Origin: Collinsella aerofaciens
Lineage (GTDB): Bacteria; Actinomycetota; Coriobacteriia; Coriobacteriales; Coriobacteriaceae
Direction of reading: 5' to 3'
Assembly: GCA_021639365.1 (NCBI GenBank)
Contig: JAJXHK010000017.1
Coordinates: 1 to 35,669 of the forward strand
DNA length: 35,669 nt
Part shown: one piece after another, positions 14,348 through 22,177 of the stretch
How positions within the stretch are numbered: position 1 is the stretch's first letter
Layout: each line of letters starts with the position of its first letter
Position numbers and translations under genes: made by a program
Notes under the pieces: generated by a model
What the model was told of the DNA's origin: nothing
What the model saw: the letters and a program-made list of their open reading frames with translations, nothing else
The model's database searches: none

Positions 14348-16921
14348 GTGTCTGATCAACAGCAAGAAAACGAAATAACGACGACGCAAGCCGCTCCCGC
14401 TGTACCGGTTGCGTCGGACCAGGTCGCGGCGCCCGCGCAAGCCTCGGCTCCTGAGACGCCTAAGGCTGCTTCGACGCCTATGCCTGTAGCGGCTGAGAAG
14501 GCCGTGCCTGCAACTGGTGAGGAGGCTGCTCCGGCAAAGCCCAAGCTCACGCGCCGCACGGCCAAGCCTGCCGCTGACGGCGAGGAAGTCACCAAGTCCA
14601 AGCGCCGTACCACGCGCACGACGCGCGCCAAGCGCACCGTTGCAGCCGACTCCTCGGCGCCGATTTCCGATGAGGTCGCGCAGGCACGTGCGTTGGCGCA
14701 GATTAGCGAGGCTCAGGTGGTGCGCGCCCGCCGTCGTGCTGCCGAGCGCGAGGCCGCGGCTCTGACCGAGCTTGCAGCTCCGTCTGTGCCCGAGACGCCT
14801 GCCGCCATCGAGACCCCTGCCGCCGACCTGCCGGCCGAGAAGCCGGCACCGCGCACACGCCGCCGCACGGCTGCTAAGGCCGAGCAAGTTGCGGAACAGG
14901 TAGCCCCCGAGCCCACTGAGGCTTCGCTCCGTTCCGCGGCAGGGGAGGGCGCATCGCCTGCTGAGCCCGCTGCGCCTGTCGAGGCCAGCGAAGTTCCCGT
15001 TGTCGATCCGGCTTTGCGCCCGCACCGTCGCGGTCGCAAGCCCAAGGCCTTCGTCGAGGCAGAGAAGGCCGCAGCCGCAGCTGCAGCCGCTCGGGACGCT
15101 GCGGCGACCGCCGAGTCTGCAACCGCTGCCGATGCACCCGTCCAGGATGCTACGACTTCCGAGGCCGCTCCCGCCGATGTCGAGCCCGCCGACGTCCGTC
15201 CTGGTCGCAGCCATCGTACTGCTGCTAAGCGCACGTCCAAGGCCAAGACTGCCAAGAAGGGTGCGTCCGAGGATTCCGCCGAGACGACCGCCGAAGCATC
15301 GATTGATGCCGCCGAGCCCCAGGACGTCGAACAGCCTGCGTCCGAGAAGCCCAAGCGTGGTCGTAAGAAGTCCGCTAAGGCCAAGGCGTCCGAGCAGCGG
15401 GCTGATGTCGAAGCGCAGGTTGATTCCGGCGCCGAGGCCAATGACGCCGCTGCGGCCAATGCCGACGCCGCCGCAACCGATGGCGCCGCGCCCGCTGAGG
15501 CCGATGACAACGCTCGCCCCAACCGTCGCCAGCACAAGCGCAACGAGGAGCGCAACGAGCGCAAGGACGAGCGCAACAACGACCGTCGCAACCGCCAGCG
15601 CGATCGCAAACAGCGCAACAAGGAGCGCAACGCCGCCCCCACCGAGCCCACGCTTTCGCGTGAGGAGCTCGCTGCCATGAAGGTCGCCGAACTGCGCGAG
15701 AAGGCCAAGGAGTTCGAGATCGAGACGACCGGCAAGAAGAAAGCCGAACTCGTCGAGGAGATCTACGTCACCGCCGCGAAGGCCGAGGGCTTCCGCGACA
15801 TCAAGGGCATTCTGCAGATTCGCCCGGATAGCTCCGGCATCATCCACGCCCATGGCTACATGAAGTCCAACGACGACGCCTTCGTGCCCGCCTACCTCAT
15901 CCGCTCCGCGCGCCTGCGCACGGGCGACGTCATCGAGGGCTCGCTGCGTCCTTCGCGCGGCGGCGACAAGCGCGCCGGCCTCGCCAAAATCACGACCGTC
16001 AACGGTCTGGACCCCGAGCAGATTCGCAACCGTCCCAAGTTCGGCGACCTCACCCCGGTCTATCCCAACGAGCCGCTGCGCATGGAGCACGGCAAGGACT
16101 CCATTACCGGTCGCGCCATCGACATCGTGTCACCGATCGGCAAGGGCCAGCGCGGCCTGATCGTGTCCCCGCCCAAGGCCGGCAAGACCACGATCCTCAA
16201 GAAGATCTGCCAGTCTATCTCGATTAACAACCCCGAGGTGCACCTCATCTGCCTGCTCGTCGACGAGCGCCCCGAAGAGGTCACCGATATGCAGCGTTCC
16301 ATCAAGGGTGAGGTTGTGGCGTCGACCTTCGATATGCCTGCCGACAACCACACCCGCGTGGCAGAGCTCGTCATCGAGCGCGCCAAGCGCATCGTAGAGC
16401 TGGGTGGCGACGTCGTGGTGGTGCTCGACTCCATCACGCGCCTCGCCCGCGCCTACAACTTGGCGGCGCCCGCCTCGGGCCGCATCCTTTCGGGCGGCGT
16501 CGATTCGGCGGCCCTATATCCGCCCAAGCGCTTCCTGGGTGCAGCCCGCAATATCGAGAACGGTGGCTCGCTTACCATCCTGGCCTCTGCCCTCATCGAC
16601 ACCGGTTCCAAGATGGACGAGGTCATCTTTGAGGAGTTCAAGGGCACCGGCAACATGGAGCTTAAGCTCGACCGCGACCTGGCCGACCGCCGCATCTTCC
16701 CGGCTATCGACCCCGTTGCCTCCGGTACGCGTAACGAGGACCTTTTGGTCGACGAGCAGATGCGTCCGTTTGTCTTTGGTCTGCGTCGCATTCTTGCCGG
16801 CATGAACAACACCGAGCGCGCAGCCGCATCGTTTATCAAGGGTCTTAAGGGCACCAATACCAACCAGGAGTTCCTGGTGCGTTCGGCTAAAAAACACAGC
16901 GACTACGAGCAGACGTTCTAG
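14348..16921 (+). CDS. rho: Transcription termination factor Rho with long disordered N-terminal extension
   Basis: Hexameric RNA helicase that ends transcription at Rho-dependent sites. The 857-residue protein is about twice the usual length. Residues 1-387 are Ala/Pro/Glu/Lys-rich low complexity with repeated RRRT-like patches. Residues 388-430 are an Arg/Asn-rich basic stretch (RNEERNERKDERNNDRRN). From about 435 the normal protein follows: Rho_N (LSREELAAMKVAELREKAKE), the RNA-binding cold-shock fold (ILQIRPDSSGIIHAHGY), Walker A SPPKAGKT (607-614) and Walker B VVVVLDSITRLARAYN. Start is GTG 14348, with AAAG and TTGAG upstream. Such extensions are known in actinobacterial Rho and bind extra RNA or favour condensation. 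It is read alone between its own promoter and terminator. Confidence 0.97.
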   Translation: MSDQQQENEITTTQAAPAVPVASDQVAAPAQASAPETPKAASTPMPVAAEKAVPATGEEAAPAKPKLTRRTAKPAADGEEVTKSKRRTTRTTRAKRTVAADSSAPISDEVAQARALAQISEAQVVRARRRAAEREAAALTELAAPSVPETPAAIETPAADLPAEKPAPRTRRRTAAKAEQVAEQVAPEPTEASLRSAAGEGASPAEPAAPVEASEVPVVDPALRPHRRGRKPKAFVEAEKAAAAAAAARDAAATAESATAADAPVQDATTSEAAPADVEPADVRPGRSHRTAAKRTSKAKTAKKGASEDSAETTAEASIDAAEPQDVEQPASEKPKRGRKKSAKAKASEQRADVEAQVDSGAEANDAAAANADAAATDGAAPAEADDNARPNRRQHKRNEERNERKDERNNDRRNRQRDRKQRNKERNAAPTEPTLSREELAAMKVAELREKAKEFEIETTGKKKAELVEEIYVTAAKAEGFRDIKGILQIRPDSSGIIHAHGYMKSNDDAFVPAYLIRSARLRTGDVIEGSLRPSRGGDKRAGLAKITTVNGLDPEQIRNRPKFGDLTPVYPNEPLRMEHGKDSITGRAIDIVSPIGKGQRGLIVSPPKAGKTTILKKICQSISINNPEVHLICLLVDERPEEVTDMQRSIKGEVVASTFDMPADNHTRVAELVIERAKRIVELGGDVVVVLDSITRLARAYNLAAPASGRILSGGVDSAALYPPKRFLGAARNIENGGSLTILASALIDTGSKMDEVIFEEFKGTGNMELKLDRDLADRRIFPAIDPVASGTRNEDLLVDEQMRPFVFGLRRILAGMNNTERAAASFIKGLKGTNTNQEFLVRSAKKHSDYEQTF

Positions 16922-16958
16922 GTTGTCATCCACGCGCAGCGATAGTCATCAATGCGAT

Positions 16959-16990
16959 AAAGGGTCGGGGCTTTGAGCCCCGGCCCTTTT
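16959..16990 (+). terminator. Terminator of rho
   Basis: AAAGGGTCGGGGCT pairs with AGCCCCGGCCCTTTT (G-T wobble) around TTG, ending in TTTT. Confidence 0.87.
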
Positions 16991-17069
16991 CCATAGCGCC
17001 GCTCCGCGCTTATTTTTAACCGTAAGACCGACGAGCAGCAGGTTTCCCGTTTCAATCCGACATCGTCGC

Positions 17070-17098
17070 TTGCAATCGGCAGGGCGGTTTCGCATAAT
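17070..17098 (+). promoter_or_regulatory. Promoter of the membrane protein / vanZ-like operon
   Basis: -35 TTGCAA (17070-17075), 17-base spacer, -10 CATAAT (17093-17098). A small hairpin GGGGC/GCCCC follows at about 17156-17168 in the leader. Confidence 0.68.
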
Positions 17099-17234
17099 AG
17101 CTTTTAAGCTTCGCGACGGAAAACGCAGATGAAACGAACCATATACCGTTGCTTTGGGGCATAGCCCCGCTTCATCTTCTCTCGCGCAGCCAACTGAATG
17201 ATGCGATTTGGGTGCTGGAAGATGGGGAGAGCTC

Positions 17235-18635
17235 ATGGCTTCTTCTGATGCAACACAACGAGCAGTCCTTGCCGGACTTTCGTGCGGGATCGGCCTTGCC
17301 GCTCCCGTGGTTATGTATGCCGCGACGCTGCCGTTTTCGTCGGTGAACGAGACGGTCGTGGCGGGTGCGGTTCCCTTCGCCGTGGGCGCGGTGGCGGGCG
17401 TGGGCATCTATGCCGCCTCGCTGGGTATCTCCGAGTATCGTGAGCAGCGTGAAGAGCGTCTGTTCCAGCCCGATGCCATGGGCGGTGCCGCCAATCTCAA
17501 TCAGCATCAAAGCGAGTTCAAGACCGCCTCGATTCCAGCTCAGCAGCAGGATGCGACTCCTTACGCTGCGACTTCTGCTTCTCAGGCTCAGCCGGAGCAG
17601 TCTACCTCGGCATTCCTTTCCGGCCTGACCGGTGCGTTCCAACGCCGTCATGCCGACGATGATGTTCCTACCATTGCTCGAGCCGCAGATGCCATGGACG
17701 AGGCCGAGGCTTGGTCCATGATCGACAGCATGCTCGACGACGATTCGCCGGTGAGCTGCGACCCTGCGCGCTCGCGCGACGTCTATCAAGTCGCCATCGA
17801 CGAGCTCACCAACGGCGGGCAGACCGGCTCCTTCAATCGCGATGACATCGCCGCCGCGGCGCGTGCCGTGTCGGGCTCCCAGGCCGCCCCTGCGGGCAGC
17901 ACGGCGGCTTTCGTGGCGCTCGTTGCCAACGCGGCATCCAATAACGCCTACAGCGCTAACTCGGCGGACGCGAACGCTTCTGCCGATAATTCGTACGTTG
18001 ATGAAGACATGACCGCGGACGAGGAGGCCGTTGCCGCCCGCCGCGCCGCCGAAAGCTCGCTTTGGGGCGCTCCTGCCCAGCAGCAGGCGGCTGAGGCTGC
18101 GCCGTACAACGCAAACCTCGCCAGCATGCCTATCATCTCCGGTGTCGCGGACATCGATCTCGATGACCTCGATGAGCCTGCAGCCATCACCGCATCGATT
18201 GATGCCCAAGATCGCATCGACACCGGCGACCTTCCGGATGCCTCGCTCGAGGTTGATGTCCCCATGGCCGATTACTCGGGCCACGAGGACATGTGGGCCG
18301 CCGCCACCGCGATTCTGGATGAGATTGACGAGCCTGCTCCTGTTGCAGCCCCCGCTCCCGTCGCTGCCCCTCAGCCTGCTGCCCCCGCCTATGTCGGCCG
18401 TCACAGCGCTGTGTTCCCCGAGGATACCGCCCGTATCTCGCGCGAGGGCATCGAGCGGGCCGAGGCTATTGCCGCCGGCATTATGGAAAATCGTCGTCAC
18501 GAGCGCGTCAATCAGATCCTCGAGGAAGAGATCGAGCGCCTGCAGTCCTCAACCGCCAAGCGTACGGGCCGTGCCTATCTGAGCGTTATCGAGGGCGGTA
18601 CCGCCAGCTTCGCGCCGCTCCGCGCGGAGGCATAA
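17235..18635 (+). CDS. Membrane-anchored acidic low-complexity protein, function unknown
   Basis: Protein of 466 residues that I do not recognise. Two hydrophobic segments near the N-terminus (about 11-32 and 40-63) form a membrane hairpin. After a charged ISEYREQREER stretch comes a long, mostly disordered region rich in Ala, Asp, Glu and Ser with acidic patches such as DIDLDDLDEPA. The last 70 residues form a likely coiled coil (RAEAIAAGIMENRRHERVNQ). This suggests a large cytoplasmic tail held at the membrane. Start ATG 17235 follows GGGGAGA. It is 7 bases from the VanZ-like gene, so the two are probably cotranscribed and translationally coupled. Only membrane anchoring is supported. Confidence 0.78.
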   Translation: MASSDATQRAVLAGLSCGIGLAAPVVMYAATLPFSSVNETVVAGAVPFAVGAVAGVGIYAASLGISEYREQREERLFQPDAMGGAANLNQHQSEFKTASIPAQQQDATPYAATSASQAQPEQSTSAFLSGLTGAFQRRHADDDVPTIARAADAMDEAEAWSMIDSMLDDDSPVSCDPARSRDVYQVAIDELTNGGQTGSFNRDDIAAAARAVSGSQAAPAGSTAAFVALVANAASNNAYSANSADANASADNSYVDEDMTADEEAVAARRAAESSLWGAPAQQQAAEAAPYNANLASMPIISGVADIDLDDLDEPAAITASIDAQDRIDTGDLPDASLEVDVPMADYSGHEDMWAAATAILDEIDEPAPVAAPAPVAAPQPAAPAYVGRHSAVFPEDTARISREGIERAEAIAAGIMENRRHERVNQILEEEIERLQSSTAKRTGRAYLSVIEGGTASFAPLRAEA

Positions 18636-18642
18636 CTTCTGC

Positions 18643-19092
18643 ATGGTTAAGATCAATCGAAAATGGGCGGTCGTGACCTGCCTGATGGCGCTCTTGATCT
18701 GGGGCAATTCGCTGGTTCCCGGCTCGGGGTCGGGCTCGCTGAGCCTAACGGTCATGGAAGCTATCCGCGGTTTCCTGCACGGTGTGGGACTTCCATATGC
18801 ATGGGTGACCAACTTTGTTGTTCGCAAATGCGCGCATTTTACCGAGTATATGGTGCTCGGCATCCTGGCAACGCATGCCTTTGATTATGAGGGGCGGCGC
18901 ACCTTTGACGTGCTGCTGCCCACGGCGGTGTTCCTGCTGCTGATTCCCTCGATCGACGAGACGATTCAGCTCTTTGTACCGGGACGCGCCGGCATGATCA
19001 CCGATGTGATGATCGACTGCTGTGGAGCGGCAACGGGCGTTGTGCTCCGATATCTCTTACGGCCGCTGATGCGCGCCAAAAAAGCCGCCTAG
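18643..19092 (+). CDS. VanZ family membrane protein
   Basis: The 149-residue protein has about four hydrophobic segments and the VanZ-family blocks VRKCAHFTEYMVLGIL (about 65-80) and IDETIQLFVPGRAGMITDV (105-123). VanZ gives low-level teicoplanin resistance by an unclear route, and most family members have unknown roles. It is the second gene of an operon. The GGAGG site lies inside the end of the preceding gene. Its stop codon is inside the stem of the terminator that follows. Confidence 0.9.
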   Translation: MVKINRKWAVVTCLMALLIWGNSLVPGSGSGSLSLTVMEAIRGFLHGVGLPYAWVTNFVVRKCAHFTEYMVLGILATHAFDYEGRRTFDVLLPTAVFLLLIPSIDETIQLFVPGRAGMITDVMIDCCGAATGVVLRYLLRPLMRAKKAA

Positions 19093-19128
19093 GACGTATT
19101 GTTTGGTCCTAGGCGGCCTTTTTTATTT
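19084..19128. terminator. Bidirectional terminator between vanZ-like and ROK kinase genes
   Basis: Perfect 12-bp stem GCCGCCTAGGAC (19084-19095) / GTCCTAGGCGGC (19106-19117). A T run follows on the plus strand, and a run of six T follows on the minus strand (AAAAAA at 19078-19083). The TAG stop of the VanZ-like gene lies within the left arm. Confidence 0.9.
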
Positions 19129-19206
19129 GAGGGCTTATATGAGGCGTGGTGGCGTCGTTCCGTAGGTCGGATTTGCCGGGCGCGCCACGCCCTGTGGGTG
19201 CGTCTG

Positions 19207-20097
19207 CTACTGAAGCGCCTGAGCGCCCAGGGCCAAGCAGCCCATAATGCCCTGTTTGCCCTCGAGGCTGTTGTTGACGATATAGCTATCGATGTCGGCC
19301 ATCTCGGGCGTGACGATGTAGCCGTTGAGCATCTCGGCGCACTTCTTGCGCGCGAGCGGCACGATGGGGGTGTGGTCGGCCACGCCGCCACCGATGACGA
19401 TCTTCTGTGGTGCGTAGCACAGGATGTAGGTCATGAGCGCCTGCGCCAGATAGCCGGCGAGCAGGTCCATGGCCTCCGGGTCATCGGCCATCTCTCCGGC
19501 GCTCTTGCCACCCCAGCGCTTTTTGACGCCGGGACCGGCGATGAGGCCCTCGAGGCAGTTGTCGTGGAAGGGGCAGCCGCTGTGCTCGCCAATGGTGTCG
19601 CGCGGGTCGCGAGTGACCAGGATGTGGCCGGCCTCGGGATGCATCATGCCGTGCACGAGCTTACCGCCCGAGAGCACGCCGGCGCCCACGCCGGTACCGA
19701 TGGTCAGATACACCACGTCAGTGAGGCCCTGGGCGCAACCAAAGGTGACCTCGCCCAGGCAGGCGACGTTGACGTCGGTGTCGTAGCCGCAGGGAATATT
19801 GAGCTCGTTTTGGATGGTGCCCAGCAGGTCAAAGTAGCGCCATGCCGTTTTGGGCGTCTCCAGGATCTTGCCGTATTGGGGCGAGGCAGGGTTGACTGCG
19901 GTGGGGCCAAAGGCGCCGATGCCCAGCGCGGCGATGCCCTTGTCGGCAAACCATGCGTTGACGGCCTCAACGGTCTCCTGCGGGGTCGTGGTCGCAATCT
20001 GCTCGCGTTCCAGGACCGTGCCGTCTGCATAGCCCGTGGCGCAGACCATCTTGGTGCCGCCGGCCTCGAGCGCTCCGATAAGCTGCTGCTCTGCCAT
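19207..20097 (-). CDS. ROK family fructokinase
   Basis: Phosphorylates a sugar, probably fructose to fructose-6-phosphate, with ATP. The 296-residue protein begins with the phosphate-binding motif IGALEAGGTKMVCA, has the catalytic Asp region YDTDVNVACLGE (about 105-116), DVVYLTIGTGVGAGV, and the ROK zinc motif GHILVTR...HSGCPFHDNCLEG (His158, Cys175, Cys181). This zinc motif with CLEGL.AGP is typical of fructokinases of the YdhR/ScrK type. Start ATG 20097 has GAGAGGAA upstream. It appears to be a single gene with a promoter overlapped by an inverted repeat. Glucose or mannose as substrate cannot be excluded. Confidence 0.88.
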   Translation of the reverse strand: MAEQQLIGALEAGGTKMVCATGYADGTVLEREQIATTTPQETVEAVNAWFADKGIAALGIGAFGPTAVNPASPQYGKILETPKTAWRYFDLLGTIQNELNIPCGYDTDVNVACLGEVTFGCAQGLTDVVYLTIGTGVGAGVLSGGKLVHGMMHPEAGHILVTRDPRDTIGEHSGCPFHDNCLEGLIAGPGVKKRWGGKSAGEMADDPEAMDLLAGYLAQALMTYILCYAPQKIVIGGGVADHTPIVPLARKKCAEMLNGYIVTPEMADIDSYIVNNSLEGKQGIMGCLALGAQALQ

Positions 20098-20119
20098 AGT
20101 ATTCCTCTCTGGGACGAGG

Positions 20120-20169
20120 TACTTCTTCTCTAAAGTATAGCGCTCTAAACCATTTAAGAAAGCGCTATA
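20120..20169 (-). promoter_or_regulatory. Promoter with 9-bp operator-like inverted repeat, fructokinase gene
   Basis: TATAGCGCT (20136-20144) and AGCGCTATA (20161-20169) are perfect inverted repeats 16 bases apart. On the minus strand the left-hand arm overlaps a -10-like TATACT, with a weak -35 about 16 bases upstream. This fits a repressor operator; the regulator is not in the window. Confidence 0.5.
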
Positions 20170-20211
20170 AAAAGAAGCCTCGCAACGCGGCGGGCGGCGC
20201 GAGGCTTCTTT
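20166..20211 (-). terminator. Terminator of the aminotransferase gene
   Basis: 13-bp stem AAAGAAGCCTCGC (20171-20183) / GCGAGGCTTCTTT (20199-20211). On the minus strand it is followed by more T (TTTTTAT). Its tail runs into the fructokinase promoter. Confidence 0.82.
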
Positions 20212-20236
20212 GGTTACTTTAGCTGCCCGGCCGTCA

Positions 20237-21418
20237 TTACCCGCGCGGCTCGATTTTATCACGCAGAGACTTGAGGTTCTCCAGCGCCGCGTTAAGCGTC
20301 TCGTCTCGCTTGGCAAAGTGGAAGCGGATGAGGTGGTTGACGGGCTCGCGGAAGAAGCTCGATCCGGGAACAGCGCCCACGCCCACCTTGGAGGCCAAAT
20401 CCTCGCAGAAGTCGAGGTCGCTGTCATAGCCAAACTCCGAGATATCCATCATCACGTAGTAGGCGCCCTGCGGCACGTTGTGCGTGAGGCCGATGCTGTC
20501 GAGTCCCTGGCAGAACAGGTCGCGCTTGGCGGTGTAGAGGTCGAGGACCTCCTGGTAATAGCTGTCGTCGAAGTTGAGGGCGGTGACGACGGCCTCTTGC
20601 AGGGGAGCGGCGGCGCCTACGGTGAGGAAGTCGTGGACCTTTTTGATGCGCTCGGTGATTTCGGCGGGAGCGATGGTGTAGCCCAGGCGCCAGCCGGTGA
20701 TGGAGTAGGTCTTGGACAGCGAGCTGCAGCTGATGGTGCGCTCAAACATGCCGGGCAGCGTGGCCATGTACACGTGCTCGTGGGGCGCGTAGACGATGTG
20801 CTCGTAGACCTCGTCGGTGATGCAGTAGACGTCATACTTTTTGCACAGGTCGGCGATAAAGGTGAGCTCCTCGCGGGTAAAGACCTTGCCGCAGGGGTTG
20901 GACGGGTTGCATAGGACGATCGCCTTGGGATCGTTGTCGCGGAAGGCCGCCTCGAGGATCCCACGGTCGAAATCAAAGGTGGGCGGGTTGAGCGGCACGT
21001 AGATGGGCTCCGCACCCGAAAGGATTGTGTCGGCGCCGTAGTTCTCGTAGAACGGCGAGAAAATGACCACTTTGTCGCCGGGGTTCGTGACCGTCATCAT
21101 GGCGGCCATCATGGCCTCGGTGGAGCCGCATGTGACTACGATATTCTCGTTGGGGTTCACCGGCATGCCCATAAAATGCTCCTGCTTGGCGGCAAGTGCC
21201 TCACGCATGGCCTGGGAGCCCCAGGTGATGGAGTACTGGTGGTAGAGCGGCTTGGGGTCGGTGGCGATGGTGCTGAGGCTATCGAGCAGCTGCGCCGGGG
21301 GATCAAAGTCGGGGAAGCCCTGCGACAGGTTAACGGCGCCGTACTTATTGGAGATGCGCGTCATGCGGCGGATGACCGAATCGGTAAACGTTGCCGTGCG
21401 GTTGGAGAGTTCTTTCAT
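20237..21418 (-). CDS. Pyridoxal-phosphate aminotransferase, class I fold
   Basis: Cytoplasmic aminotransferase of 393 residues from the fold-type I, class I/II family. It shows SQGFPDFDPP near the N-terminus, the cofactor contacts VVTCGSTEAM, NPSNPCGKVF and ITDEVYEHIVY, and the Schiff-base Lys236 in CSSLSKTYSITGWRLGY. The LYHQYSITWG pattern resembles kynurenine/methionine/glutamine transaminases more than aspartate transaminases. Start ATG 21418 has GAAAGGACC upstream. Its neighbours give no pathway hint. Confidence 0.92.
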   Translation of the reverse strand: MKELSNRTATFTDSVIRRMTRISNKYGAVNLSQGFPDFDPPAQLLDSLSTIATDPKPLYHQYSITWGSQAMREALAAKQEHFMGMPVNPNENIVVTCGSTEAMMAAMMTVTNPGDKVVIFSPFYENYGADTILSGAEPIYVPLNPPTFDFDRGILEAAFRDNDPKAIVLCNPSNPCGKVFTREELTFIADLCKKYDVYCITDEVYEHIVYAPHEHVYMATLPGMFERTISCSSLSKTYSITGWRLGYTIAPAEITERIKKVHDFLTVGAAAPLQEAVVTALNFDDSYYQEVLDLYTAKRDLFCQGLDSIGLTHNVPQGAYYVMMDISEFGYDSDLDFCEDLASKVGVGAVPGSSFFREPVNHLIRFHFAKRDETLNAALENLKSLRDKIEPRG

Positions 21419-21528
21419 GCCGGTCCTTTCGAGCATTTGCAGTGGGGCAAGTTTACTCCTATCAAACCGATGGGATTTGCTCGAAATGGTCTCGAAAAAC
21501 TCTTTTCAAAATTCTTGAAAATTAGGGC

Positions 21529-21557
21529 TTGCATCGCGTGGCGTTCCTTGCAATAAT
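21529..21557 (+). promoter_or_regulatory. Promoter of the tRNA-His/Lys/Lys cluster
   Basis: -35 TTGCAT (21529-21534), 17-base spacer, -10 AATAAT (21552-21557), about 27 bases before the first tRNA. Confidence 0.78.
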
Positions 21558-21583
21558 AGTCGAGCGCGAAGCGCACAGGACAC

Positions 21584-21661
21584 GGTGGGTGTAGCTCAGT
21601 TGGCTAGAGCGACGGGTTGTGGTCCCGTAGGTCGAGGGTTCGAGTCCCTTTACCCACCCCA
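21584..21661 (+). tRNA. tRNA-His (anticodon GTG)
   Basis: Cloverleaf with acceptor GTGGGTG/TACCCAC and anticodon loop TTGTGGT, giving GTG. The extra G at -1 (21584) faces C73 (21658), the identity mark of histidine tRNA. CCA is encoded at 21659-21661. Confidence 0.96.
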
Positions 21662-21683
21662 GTTCTTGCTTCGTGTTGATATC

Positions 21684-21759
21684 GGGTCGTTAGCTCAGTT
21701 GGTAGAGCAGGGGACTCTTAATCCCAAGGTCCAGGGTTCGACCCCCTGACGGCCCACCA
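21684..21759 (+). tRNA. tRNA-Lys (anticodon CTT), copy 1
   Basis: 76 bases including encoded CCA. Acceptor GGGTCGT/ACGGCCC, anticodon loop CTCTTAA giving CTT, standard GGTTCGA T loop. Identical to the copy at 21803. Confidence 0.95.
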
Positions 21760-21768
21760 CACGATATC

Positions 21769-21797
21769 TCCTCTAAAGTCCGCCATGACGGACTTTA
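21769..21797 (+). terminator. Hairpin between the two tRNA-Lys genes
   Basis: TAAAGTCCG / CGGACTTTA around a short loop, without a long T run. It may be a weak terminator or a processing signal. Confidence 0.5.
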
Positions 21798-21802
21798 GCT
21801 TT

Positions 21803-21878
21803 GGGTCGTTAGCTCAGTTGGTAGAGCAGGGGACTCTTAATCCCAAGGTCCAGGGTTCGACCCCCTGACGGCCCACCA
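21803..21878 (+). tRNA. tRNA-Lys (anticodon CTT), copy 2
   Basis: Same 76 bases as copy 1, including CCA, 43 bases downstream: a recent tandem duplication or gene-conversion pair. Confidence 0.95.
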
Positions 21879-21887
21879 AAGCATGTT

Positions 21888-21918
21888 AAAGCGACTGGCT
21901 TAGGCTGGTCGCTTTTTT
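21888..21918 (+). terminator. Terminator of the tRNA cluster
   Basis: AAGCGAC / GTCGCTT stem with inner GGC/GCT pairing, followed by six T. Confidence 0.87.
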
Positions 21919-22177
21919 GTTGACCTCGCATGGGGTCGGACCCGAAAGGGCGCGGAGCTGAGGAACCTGACTATCGAGCATTTTGTGTGTTTGGAAACAA
22001 GAAAGGCGATCGTCCCTGAGGGTGACTGCACTATCTGTCACAGAGCCCTTGGAGTTTCCGCGTCAATACCGTAGTTCAAACTATTGGCCGCGACTAGCGC
22101 GGTCAAGTTGCCTCACCATTTTCGTGACGTCACGAAAATGGTGAGGCAACTGGCGTTTTGCTTCTCCGTGCTTCAGA
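21919..22177. other. Non-coding stretch between tRNA cluster and RhuM gene
   Basis: No gene is visible. It contains the perfect 46-bp palindrome (22106-22151). No partial tRNA 3' end or insertion-sequence end was seen. Confidence 0.55.
22106..22151. repeat. Perfect 46-bp palindrome
   Basis: Two 23-base arms meet with no loop, centre GTGAC|GTCAC between 22128 and 22129; the left arm begins AGTTGCCTCACC. It lies 26 bases past the RhuM stop codon. There is no T run on the minus strand after it, so it is not a standard terminator for RhuM. Confidence 0.9.

Noticed and set aside
14198..16090. Long open frame antisense to rho (630 codons)
   Set aside because: Shadow of the GC-rich, low-complexity rho 5' half; no domain resemblance and no start signals. 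The same applies to long antisense frames over proA, argS, the sufB region and the NifU-like genes.
21684..21878. Repeated tRNA-Lys 3' ends as attachment sites of an integrated element
   Set aside because: Both copies are complete identical tRNAs with only 43 bases between; no integrase or third partial copy was found before 23400.
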